From positions 1 to 5,284 of the forward strand of contig DAOVIL010000049.1 of assembly GCA_030673725.1 (NCBI GenBank): DNA of 5,284 nucleotides. Reading direction: 5' to 3'. Of the stretch, positions 1-5,041 are shown piece after piece. The stretch is from Candidatus Aenigmatarchaeota archaeon (lineage in GTDB: Archaea > Aenigmatarchaeota > Aenigmatarchaeia > QMZP01). How positions within the stretch are numbered: the stretch's first letter is position 1; each line of letters starts with the position of its first letter. The notes beneath the pieces were generated by a model, which had not been told where the DNA came from, searched no databases, and was given only the letters and a program-made list of their open reading frames with translations. The translations under genes were made by a program, and so were the position numbers.

Positions 1-88
1 AATTCACCTCTCTTTTTATAAGTTTTGTCCCACAACTCAGTGGCAATTCACCTCTCTTTTTATAAGTTTTGTCCCACAACTCAGTGGC
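1..88. repeat. Perfect 44-bp tandem direct repeat (two copies)
   Basis: Positions 1-44 and 45-88 are identical base for base. Read on the minus strand, each copy holds a small CCAC/GTGG hairpin with a 6-base loop, then a TATA-like CTTATAAAAAG, then GAGGTGAATT, which resembles the thermosome ribosome binding site in this window. The repeat begins exactly at the window edge, so further copies may lie outside, or it may be an assembly effect at a contig end. It lies downstream of the last pilin-like gene and upstream of whatever minus-strand gene starts beyond the left edge. Confidence 0.95.
4..66 (-). promoter_or_regulatory. Duplicated TATA box and ribosome binding site for an off-window gene
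   Basis: On the minus strand TATA-like CTTATAAAAAG occurs at 56-66 and again at 12-22, and GAGGTGA at 48-54 and 4-10. Within one copy the GAGGTGA is only a few bases from the TATA box, so it would fall before the transcript start expected about 26 bases downstream. With both copies present, the TATA box at 56-66 would start a transcript near position 35, placing the GAGGTGA at 4-10 inside the leader. A start codon just past the left edge is inferred, not seen. Confidence 0.5.
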
Positions 89-124
89 TGAGGAGATATG
101 ACCGCCTAGCACTGTGCATTAGAA

Positions 125-766
125 TTATGACAGCTCGACCTTTATGTGGGTCGCCAGAAGCGGCCCGCCGCCGCTGCAGCATGCGCTGGCTTGTGTCTCT
201 GTCTTCACAAATGATATCGTCATCTCGGACGTGCCTGACACAGCTGTGGTCGTGCCCGGGTTGAGGAGGATCTTGTAGCCTTTCCTGGGGACGGTCTTGG
301 TCTCAAGCTCCCTGAAATGGAGCTTTATCATCATTATATAGCCGCTTGGACCCCTCCTGGATGTCATGCTTATCACCCCTGGGGAAGAGATGCCGTATGT
401 CCCCTCTTCGCTTATCACGTCCTCGAAGGTCGCCCCTCCCAGGTACACAGGGGTCTGGTTGAATATCATCGGCTGGTTCACATCGAACTCGAATATGATG
501 GAGTTGTTGTCAGGGTCGCTGGAGCCTGACGGTATCACCCTCGCCAGCCCGTGGGGTATGTCCAGGCTTTCCCTCCCTGCGCCCGAATTGGCCATGTTCA
601 CCACAAGGTCGTTCAGGCTGAATACAAAGCCCTGTGCGGTCTGGAATTCCGTCACCACGCTCCTCTTCTCTATGATGGGCAGGCCCCACATGTACGCTGT
701 CCCCACAAGCGCGATGACTATGCCAGAAATAAGGACGACCGATACGACGGATACCTGGGCCTTCAT
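125..766 (-). CDS. Pilin-like protein with class III signal peptide
   Basis: A 213-residue protein beginning MKAQVSVVSVV. A basic residue, then a likely prepilin-peptidase site (KA before Q4), then a hydrophobic helix over about residues 5-30 ending in GLPIIEKR is the architecture of archaeal type IV pilin-like and archaellin-like proteins processed by FlaK/PibD-type peptidases. The rest, about residues 38-213, looks like a beta-rich extracellular domain with few charged helices. There is a Cys-Cys pair at 196-197 followed by GGG. No enzyme motif is seen. It follows a second pilin-like gene by 35 bases and is probably part of the same filament or pseudopilin cluster. No Shine-Dalgarno sequence precedes the ATG. 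The signal-peptide class is well supported; the specific role (adhesion pilus, minor pilin, other surface protein) is not determined. Confidence 0.82.
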   Translation of the reverse strand: MKAQVSVVSVVLISGIVIALVGTAYMWGLPIIEKRSVVTEFQTAQGFVFSLNDLVVNMANSGAGRESLDIPHGLARVIPSGSSDPDNNSIIFEFDVNQPMIFNQTPVYLGGATFEDVISEEGTYGISSPGVISMTSRRGPSGYIMMIKLHFRELETKTVPRKGYKILLNPGTTTAVSGTSEMTISFVKTETQASACCSGGGPLLATHIKVELS

Positions 767-788
767 GCTTTAACTATGTTTTGCCTGA

Positions 789-799
789 AATAAAAACGC
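789..799 (-). promoter_or_regulatory. T-rich element between the pilin genes (weak TATA box or terminator)
   Basis: On the minus strand the sequence CGTTTTTATTT lies just after the stop of the upstream pilin gene and about 28 bases before the ATG of the downstream one. That distance suits a TATA box driving a leaderless mRNA, which would explain the missing ribosome binding site. The T run would equally suit an archaeal terminator. The two readings cannot be separated from sequence alone. Confidence 0.3.
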
Positions 800-801
800 C
801 C

Positions 802-1251
802 CTACGGGCAGAACACGCTTTCTGTCTTGAAGTTGGATGAGGTGCCAATCCTAACACTGTAGTAGGAACTGCCCTTGCAGCATCCCTTCCCGGCAGACAC
901 TCCTGTGCACCCGCTGTCATAGTCCGGTGTATTCACGCAGGTGTGGTTTATCACCAGTCCAGTCTTGCCCTGGGCTATCGGCAGCCCGAAGATGGACCCC
1001 TGGTTGGCTGTCTGGCCGTTCACCTGAGCAAGGACGATGTCTCCGGGTGTCAGGGCTCCCTGGGCAGTGTTGAGCAGGTACACCTTTACCAGCCCGCTCT
1101 CGCAGAAGGCGCCTCCCGGCGGTATCTCGAACGTCTTGGAAGTCATCCCTGTTATCCATGTCTGGGAGAACGTCCAGAAGGACCCTACCATTGCTATGGC
1201 TATGAAAACCAGAATTATAATCGTGATGACCGGTGTTATTCCCTTCCTCAT
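802..1251 (-). CDS. Type IV pilin-like protein, N-terminal archaeal pilin domain, Cys-rich
   Basis: A 149-residue protein starting MRKGITPVITIIILVF. The RKG motif followed by I-T-P-V-I and a hydrophobic helix to about residue 27 matches the archaeal type IV pilin N-terminal domain, with likely cleavage after G4. The mature domain is small and carries six cysteines (about residues 50, 105, 115, 124, 125, 148), an even number that could form disulfides outside the cell. Glycine, serine and threonine are common and no catalytic motif is visible. The start is backed by GGAGG four bases before the ATG (1256-1260 on the minus strand). It lies 29 bases after the coiled-coil gene and 35 bases before another pilin-like gene, so the three are probably one unit. 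Which filament it builds is unknown. Confidence 0.87.
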   Translation of the reverse strand: MRKGITPVITIIILVFIAIAMVGSFWTFSQTWITGMTSKTFEIPPGGAFCESGLVKVYLLNTAQGALTPGDIVLAQVNGQTANQGSIFGLPIAQGKTGLVINHTCVNTPDYDSGCTGVSAGKGCCKGSSYYSVRIGTSSNFKTESVFCP

Positions 1252-1280
1252 GTTTCCTCCAGGGTGGTGGGCCTGTGACC

Positions 1281-1736
1281 TTACCTCCTGTACATCGCTG
1301 CAATCTGTGCTGTCAGGCGCTTCATCCTCTTGTCGATTGTGTCCAGGCTGGTGAGCATTGCCTGTGTGGCATCAAAGCCCTTCTTGCCCTGTTCCACCAG
1401 CTCGCCTATCCTGCCCACGACAGGCTCCATCACATTGCTTGATATCTCAGAGACGGTGTCTTCTGTGGCCGATGTCTTGAGGAGCTCCATGAACTCGCTC
1501 ATGCTGCTGATTAGCTGGTCAATCTTGCCTGGTACCTTTGACATCTCTGACCTCAGCTCGAAGTTGGACTTGACGATGTCGTCTATCACACGCTGGTTGG
1601 ACTTTATCAGTTCTATGATCTGCTCAATCAGCCTTCTGCTTTCTGAGGAAGAACTTGTGGTTTCAATCCTGTCGATTCGCTTCTCAATCCTTCGGATTGG
1701 CGATGTTGGGATAATCTCGTACTCTTCGTCCACCAT
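1281..1736 (-). CDS. Coiled-coil protein of the pilin cluster, function unknown
   Basis: A 151-residue soluble protein with no signal peptide or membrane segment. A short acidic and hydrophobic N-terminus (residues 1-10, EEYEIIP) precedes TSPIRRIEKRIDRIE, then a serine-rich linker at about 27-33, then long amphipathic helices at about 34-66, 70-90 and 93-148 whose heptad-like I/L/M spacing predicts coiled coils. The C-terminus is basic. I do not recognise a named family. Position directly ahead of two pilin-like genes suggests a cytoplasmic assembly or scaffold role, loosely comparable to the coiled-coil accessory proteins of archaellum clusters (FlaC/D/E), but that is analogy only. No ribosome binding site precedes the ATG, and a TATA box lies about 27 bases upstream, so its mRNA is probably leaderless. 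Confidence 0.82.
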   Translation of the reverse strand: MVDEEYEIIPTSPIRRIEKRIDRIETTSSSSESRRLIEQIIELIKSNQRVIDDIVKSNFELRSEMSKVPGKIDQLISSMSEFMELLKTSATEDTVSEISSNVMEPVVGRIGELVEQGKKGFDATQAMLTSLDTIDKRMKRLTAQIAAMYRR

Positions 1737-1758
1737 ATATTTTATTTGGTTGAGACTG

Positions 1759-1768
1759 TATATAAACC
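1759..1768 (-). promoter_or_regulatory. TATA box for the coiled-coil/pilin cluster
   Basis: The minus strand reads GGTTTATATA here, a good archaeal TATA box. Its centre is about 27 bases before the ATG at 1736. Archaeal transcripts normally start about 25-27 bases after the box, so the start would fall at or next to the ATG, predicting a leaderless mRNA. Confidence 0.65.
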
Positions 1769-1787
1769 TTGTCAGGTCTGTTTGTGT

Positions 1788-1803
1788 CTAAAACTAAAAA
1801 CAA
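1788..1803 (-). terminator. T-rich terminator after the thermosome gene
   Basis: Eleven bases after the thermosome stop codon the minus strand runs TTGTTTTTAGTTTTAG, two oligo-T tracts typical of intrinsic archaeal termination. It sits between the chaperonin gene and the promoter of the next cluster, so the two are probably separate transcripts. No strong hairpin is needed or seen. Confidence 0.6.
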
Positions 1804-1813
1804 GAGACTCTGC

Positions 1814-3457
1814 TTACATCATCGGGGGCATTCCCGGGGGCATCCCGCCGCCAGGAGGCATTGGAGGCGCCCCTGACTTGCCCGAGGATATCATGTCATC
1901 TATCCTCAGTATCATCTCAGCTGCCTCTGATGCAGATTTGATTGCCTGCAGCTTTATCTTCAGGGGCTCCACCACACCATTTTCCTGCATGTTCTCTATG
2001 GTGCCTGTAAAGACGTTCAGGCCGGCCACGATTTCCTTCTTCTCGTGGTGTGACCTGAGCGCAGCAAGTTTGTCTATCGGGTCCAGGCCGGCGTTCTCGG
2101 CCAGCGCCCTGGGTATTACCTCAATGGCATTGGCGAATGCGCTGATTGCAAGCTGCTCCCTTCCCTTGAAGCTCTCTGCGTGATTCCTGACAGCCTTTGA
2201 GACCTCTATCTCTGAGGCCCCTCCTCCTGCCACTATCTTCCCGAGCTCCAGGGCCGAGGCCAGGCCCTTTATGGCGTCCTCCATGGCCCTCTCGACCTCG
2301 TCCACTATGTGCTCTGTTCCGCCCCTTATCAGGATGGTGACAGCCTTAGGGGACTTGCATTTTTCGACGAATATCATGTCGTCGCCTGCTATCTTCTTTT
2401 CATACACACTGCCTGCGTATCCTAGGTCGCTTTCTGTCAGGTCCTTTATGTTTGATGTGACAGAAGCACCTGTTGCCTTGGCCAGTTTTTCCATATCGCT
2501 CTTCTTTACACGCCTTGCGGCCAGTATGCCAGCCTTTGCCAGGTAGTGCTGCGCTACGTCGTCTATCCCCTTCTGGCAGAAGAGGGCAGTTGCGCCTGAA
2601 GCTTTCACCTTCTCAACCATGTCCCTAAGCGACTTTTCCTGGCTGTCCAGGAAGGCCTGGAGCTTCTCTGGTGACTCTATTGATATCTTTGCGTCTCCCT
2701 CGAGCTCCTTTATCTCCAGGGCAGACTCGAGCAGGGCGACCTTTGCCTCCTTTATCTTGCTGGGCATGGATGAATGGACCTTCTCCTTGTCTATCAGTAT
2801 GCCCTCTATCAGCTTGGTGTCTGACATGGAACCGCCTTCCTTCTTCTCTATCTTTATGTTGTCAGTGTCCACGTCTGTCTTGCCGTCAGCTGTCTCTGCT
2901 ACACCTGTTATGGCTTTTACTGCGAGCACTGCGAGCTCCTTTGATGCCCTTTCTGCAGACTTGCCTGTCATTGCGGTGTTTGCAATCTGCTCAAGCGTCC
3001 TGGTGTCCTTTATGCTGACATCAGCCGCTATCCTGTTCAGGGTGTCCAGGGCCTTCTCCTTTGCTATCCTGAATCCCTTTGATATGACTGTCGGGTGTAT
3101 GTCATCATCCAGCAGGTCGCCTGCTTTCTTCAGGAGCTCACCTCCAAGAACAGCAGCAGTTGTGGTGCCGTCACCGACTATCTTGTCCTGGGTCTTGGCG
3201 ACCTCCACCATCATCTTAGCTGCCGGGTTCTCTATCTGCATTTCATCAAGAATCGTAGCGCCGTCGTTCGTTATTACGACGTCCCCTAAAGAATCGACAA
3301 GCATCTTGTCCATTCCCTTGGGGCCCAAAGTGGTCCTCACAGTATCTGCCACGGCCTTTGCTGCGGCTATGTTTGCTTTAAGGGCATCCCTGCCCTTGCT
3401 CCTAACTGCCCCCTCGGGCAGTATGATAATGGGCTGCATGCCTGAATTTCCGTTCAT
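1814..3457 (-). CDS. thsA: Thermosome subunit (group II chaperonin)
   Basis: A full-length 547-residue subunit of the archaeal cytosolic chaperonin, the ATP-driven double-ring folding machine with a built-in lid. ATP-binding motifs are intact: LGPKGMDK at about 44-51, NDGATIL at 64-70 and GDGTTT at 95-100. The apical domain spans roughly 205-365, and the second equatorial half carries the AMEDA aspartate near 394 and VAGGGASE at about 409-416. The C-terminal tail is proline, glycine and methionine rich, ending PPMM. Length is normal for the family. The ATG is preceded by GAGGTGA at the right spacing, and a TATA box lies about 60 bases upstream. Only one subunit gene is visible, so whether the ring is homo- or hetero-oligomeric cannot be told and the letter in the symbol is provisional. 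Isoleucine codons are dominated by AUA. Confidence 0.98.
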   Translation of the reverse strand: MNGNSGMQPIIILPEGAVRSKGRDALKANIAAAKAVADTVRTTLGPKGMDKMLVDSLGDVVITNDGATILDEMQIENPAAKMMVEVAKTQDKIVGDGTTTAAVLGGELLKKAGDLLDDDIHPTVISKGFRIAKEKALDTLNRIAADVSIKDTRTLEQIANTAMTGKSAERASKELAVLAVKAITGVAETADGKTDVDTDNIKIEKKEGGSMSDTKLIEGILIDKEKVHSSMPSKIKEAKVALLESALEIKELEGDAKISIESPEKLQAFLDSQEKSLRDMVEKVKASGATALFCQKGIDDVAQHYLAKAGILAARRVKKSDMEKLAKATGASVTSNIKDLTESDLGYAGSVYEKKIAGDDMIFVEKCKSPKAVTILIRGGTEHIVDEVERAMEDAIKGLASALELGKIVAGGGASEIEVSKAVRNHAESFKGREQLAISAFANAIEVIPRALAENAGLDPIDKLAALRSHHEKKEIVAGLNVFTGTIENMQENGVVEPLKIKLQAIKSASEAAEMILRIDDMISSGKSGAPPMPPGGGMPPGMPPMM

Positions 3458-3461
3458 AATT

Positions 3462-3468
3462 TCACCTC
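3462..3468 (-). promoter_or_regulatory. Ribosome binding site of the thermosome gene
   Basis: The minus strand reads GAGGTGA four to five bases before the ATG at 3457. It confirms this start over the internal Met7, and gives the local reference for a strong ribosome binding site, the same heptamer found in the repeats at the left edge. Confidence 0.85.
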
Positions 3469-3479
3469 AAATTCCTTAA

Positions 3480-3495
3480 ATCAATATGAATTGAT
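3480..3495. promoter_or_regulatory. 16-bp palindrome at the thermosome transcript start (candidate operator)
   Basis: ATCAAT and ATTGAT form a perfect 6-bp inverted repeat around a 4-base spacer (ATGA). It covers the place where transcription should start, about 26 bases after the TATA box at 3516-3525. A dimeric winged-helix repressor could bind here, as heat-shock repressors do at chaperonin promoters in some archaea. The sequence is not one I can assign to a known regulator. Confidence 0.4.
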
Positions 3496-3515
3496 ATCTA
3501 AAGTATCATTTATCG

Positions 3516-3525
3516 CTATTTAAAG
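3516..3525 (-). promoter_or_regulatory. TATA box of the thermosome gene
   Basis: The minus strand reads CTTTAAATAG, preceded by an A-rich GAAAAC that could serve as the TFB recognition element. A start about 26 bases downstream gives a leader of about 37 bases containing the GAGGTGA ribosome binding site. It lies back to back with the tRNA promoter on the other strand. Confidence 0.65.
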
Positions 3526-3553
3526 GTTTTCCCAGCTTCGTTCTGCCTGAAAG

Positions 3554-3563
3554 TATTTTAAAG
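3554..3563 (+). promoter_or_regulatory. TATA box of the tRNA-Ile gene
   Basis: TATTTTAAAG is preceded by GAAAG, a plausible BRE. Its centre is about 28 bases before the first base of the mature tRNA, so the primary transcript would start at or just before the tRNA 5' end. Confidence 0.6.
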
Positions 3564-3586
3564 CGCCCTGACATAATCATTTTATC

Positions 3587-3706
3587 GGACCCGTAGCTCA
3601 GCTTGGTTAGAGCGTCGGTCTTATAAGGCCGCCAAGGGACTTGTGCCCTTGGTTCATACCTCGGCGTAGAAGCCGAAGGTCGTGGGTTCAAATCCCTCCG
3701 GGTCCA
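3587..3706 (+). tRNA. tRNA-Ile(UAU) with a 45-base intron
   Basis: The cloverleaf folds from two exons. The acceptor stem is GGACCCG (3587-3593) with CGGGTCC (3699-3705) and discriminator A3706. The D stem is GCTC/GAGC (3596-3599, 3610-3613) with GG in the loop. The anticodon stem TCGGT (3615-3619) pairs with GCCGA (3672-3676). The variable loop is AGGTC. The T arm has loop TTCAAAT (3687-3693). The spliced anticodon loop is C-T-TAT-A-A, so the anticodon is UAU (3622-3624), which reads AUA. The body, especially GGTCGTGGGTTCAAATCCC, closely resembles archaeal tRNA-Ile(GAU). CCA is not encoded after the discriminator. One U-U mismatch is present in the T stem (3683/3697). Mature length is 75 bases. 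The isotype rests on anticodon plus body similarity. Confidence 0.9.
3626..3670 (+). other. tRNA intron in the anticodon loop (bulge-helix-bulge type)
   Basis: These 45 bases interrupt the anticodon loop. Splicing at 37/38 (3626-3670) or one base later (3627-3671) yields the same tRNA because both junction bases are A. The intron folds on itself: CCAAGGG (3632-3638) pairs with CCCTTGG (3646-3652), and GCCG (3628-3631) pairs with CGGC (3662-3665). With a UUAU/GUAG four-pair helix (3621-3624 with 3666-3669, two G-U pairs) this leaves AAG on each strand as the cleavage bulges (3625-3627 and 3670-3672), a somewhat relaxed form of the motif cut by the archaeal splicing endonuclease. Confidence 0.85.
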
Positions 3707-3712
3707 TAGAAG

Positions 3713-3943
3713 TCACAGCCCTAACGCGGTCTTCCTGTGGGTCTTGAGGGCCTCTTCTCCCTTCTGGGTGAGGTGCATCTTCTTCCTCTCTTTTCGTATC
3801 AGGCCATTCTCCCTCAGGCCGTGCATGGCCGCTTTCACTTCTTCCAGGTTCACGTCAGGGAGTATGTCAGCTATCTCCTGCAGGTCGAATATGCTCGCAT
3901 TAATCTGGTACAGCACCATCATCTCGTCTTTCGTATAACTCAT
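3713..3943 (-). CDS. Small winged-helix DNA-binding protein
   Basis: A 76-residue protein with the outline of a single winged helix-turn-helix domain: helix 1 at about 5-16, helix 2 at 20-28 (LQEIADIL), recognition helix at 32-45 (LEEVKAAMHGLRENG), then a basic wing GLIRKERKKMHLTQKGEEAL. The ENGLIRKE...LTQKGEEAL stretch is typical of MarR/PadR/ArsR-like folds in archaea. It has no ligand or dimerisation domain, so it is either a minimal transcription factor or a partner of the CBS protein. Its ATG follows the stop codon of the CBS gene with no spacer (TAAATG), and AGGTGG inside the end of that gene is the likely ribosome binding site, so the two are probably translationally coupled. Its stop lies six bases from the convergent tRNA. 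Its target is unknown. Confidence 0.83.
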   Translation of the reverse strand: MSYTKDEMMVLYQINASIFDLQEIADILPDVNLEEVKAAMHGLRENGLIRKERKKMHLTQKGEEALKTHRKTALGL

Positions 3944-4381
3944 TTACCCTGCCACCACCTTTTCGCCACCTTTCTTGGGGAGCAGCAGCATCTCGCCCAG
4001 CTGCTCTATTATCTTCGGGCTTGCCATGCAGATGTCTGTCACAGTGACAATCCCTATGAGCTGGTTGTCCTTCACGACAGGCAGCTTCTTTATCTTCTTG
4101 TCCATCATCAGGTCAGCTGCCTCATCCACTGTCATCTCAGGCTCGGCCAGTATGACCTCATCTGACATGACGTCATCGACCTTTGTCTCCGCAGCATCCT
4201 TCGCCTGAGAGACCACGTTCCTCATTATGTCACGCTCTGTTATTATCCCGACTACCCTGGAGTCTGTGGTGACTATCAGGCAGCCTATGCTAAAATCGCT
4301 CATTAACTTGGCAGCGCTCTGTACTGTGGCGTCCTTCCCTATCGTCTGGACGTTGGGGTTCATTATCTCTTTTATTTGCAT
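3944..4381 (-). CDS. Two-CBS-domain protein
   Basis: A 145-residue protein made almost wholly of a CBS-domain pair (Bateman module), at about residues 6-58 and 69-120, with a short lysine and glycine-rich tail. Both repeats keep the adenosine-nucleotide contact motif G-h-h-T-x-x-D: GIITERD at 45-51 and GIVTVTD at 110-116, so binding of AMP, ATP or S-adenosylmethionine is plausible; the ligand cannot be read from sequence. No effector domain is fused. The ATG starts one base after the DUF655 stop, with AGAAGG in the end of that gene as ribosome binding site. The winged-helix gene follows directly, so a ligand-sensing subunit plus a DNA-binding subunit is a reasonable guess, since the two are often fused in archaeal CBS-HTH regulators. 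Confidence 0.92.
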   Translation of the reverse strand: MQIKEIMNPNVQTIGKDATVQSAAKLMSDFSIGCLIVTTDSRVVGIITERDIMRNVVSQAKDAAETKVDDVMSDEVILAEPEMTVDEAADLMMDKKIKKLPVVKDNQLIGIVTVTDICMASPKIIEQLGEMLLLPKKGGEKVVAG

Positions 4382-4382
4382 G

Positions 4383-4985
4383 CTACCTTCTCATCGGTCT
4401 CCTGAACATGGATCGCTGCTGCTGCTTTTCCATCCTCGGGACAAAAATCCTGTACTTGTCAGCCCCCTCTATCTCCTCAAGAATTCTCTTGATTATCATC
4501 TTCTTTGGGTCAGGCAGCAGCGGAACCCTGTCCTTTACGTCCTTGAATGACTCGAACGGCCTGCTCTTCCTCTCGCTTATTATTGCCCAGAGGTGCTTCT
4601 TGCCTATCCCAGGCAGCAGCTCCAGCTGGTGGAGCCTGGTTGTTATCTGCCCTGACTTGTTGAAGAATTCCAGGAACCTCTCCGGGCTTTTCTTGACCAC
4701 GCTCTCGATTACGTCCTGCAGGTGGTCCTTTGCAGCGGCAGTCAGGTCCTTCATATCTATCCTGCCCTTTATGTATTTCACGCGCTCCCTCTTCTTGTCG
4801 CCTATGTAGACCCTGTCCTCGGGCCTGAGGGTGACATCTTCCCTGATTATGACCTCAAGTAAGGAGAAATACTGCTCTCCCATCACATGCGCAACCGGCT
4901 GGGACCTGTCCATCCCTGAATGGCCGTGTGACAGGAAGTCCAGCACCAGTGCCCACTCGTCCTTTTTTATCACTTCCATTGGCAT
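4383..4985 (-). CDS. DUF655 family protein with helix-hairpin-helix
   Basis: A 200-residue protein of the archaeal DUF655 family. The N-terminal half (about 5-75) looks like a beta-rich, OB-like nucleic-acid-binding region (GEQYFSLLEVIIREDVTL...EDRVYIG). A helix-hairpin-helix follows with LLPGIGKK at 123-130, then the conserved SRPFESFKDVKDRV segment (141-154) and a YRIFVP motif near 178-183. The C-terminus is glutamine and arginine rich. The family is usually found beside rpoF and often ksgA and rpl21e, suggesting a role in RNA or ribosome biogenesis, but its exact function is not established. The chosen ATG has AGGTGA seven bases upstream (4993-4998). Identification as DUF655 rests on these motifs and on the rpoF neighbour. 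Confidence 0.92.
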   Translation of the reverse strand: MPMEVIKKDEWALVLDFLSHGHSGMDRSQPVAHVMGEQYFSLLEVIIREDVTLRPEDRVYIGDKKRERVKYIKGRIDMKDLTAAAKDHLQDVIESVVKKSPERFLEFFNKSGQITTRLHQLELLPGIGKKHLWAIISERKSRPFESFKDVKDRVPLLPDPKKMIIKRILEEIEGADKYRIFVPRMEKQQQRSMFRRPMRR

Positions 4986-5017
4986 GCTTAATCACCTTTT
5001 AGAATTTTAGATTTGAG

Positions 5018-5026
5018 GTTTAAATG
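5018..5026 (-). promoter_or_regulatory. Possible internal TATA box before the DUF655 gene
   Basis: The minus strand reads CATTTAAAC in the 56-base gap between rpoF and DUF655, about 37 bases before the DUF655 start codon. A transcript from it would start near the ribosome binding site at 4993-4998, which is tight. It may be an internal promoter or just AT-rich spacer. Confidence 0.3.
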
Positions 5027-5041
5027 CGGCTCGGTGGCCGT

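Noticed and set aside
1..88. CRISPR array at the left edge
   Set aside because: The two 44-bp copies are directly adjacent with no spacer between them, so this is a tandem duplication rather than a repeat-spacer array.
1281..1290. AGGAGG at the end of the coiled-coil gene as the ribosome binding site of the next pilin gene
   Set aside because: It lies about 30 bases from the pilin ATG, too far. The GGAGG at 1256-1260, four bases from the ATG, is the better candidate.
917..1303. Minus-strand 128-codon frame overlapping the 149-residue pilin gene
   Set aside because: It overlaps the well-supported pilin frame, which has a class III signal peptide and a Shine-Dalgarno sequence. The alternative protein has no such features.
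1746..2183. 145-codon plus-strand frame antisense to the thermosome C-terminus
   Set aside because: It covers the strongly conserved chaperonin tail and terminator on the other strand, and has no family features.
2619..3479. Long 286-codon open frame on the plus strand opposite the thermosome gene
   Set aside because: It is antisense to a clear chaperonin gene, is serine-rich with low-complexity composition, and arises from the codon bias of the real gene. No ribosome binding site or recognisable domain.
3506..3691. Minus-strand 61-codon frame over the tRNA and promoter region
   Set aside because: It is the complement of the tRNA and its divergent promoter; no independent coding evidence.
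3587..3706. Reading the tRNA as intronless, or as a degraded tRNA
   Set aside because: Without removal of 45 bases the anticodon stem cannot close and the gene is 120 bases long. With removal the acceptor, D, anticodon and T arms all form, with only one mismatch.
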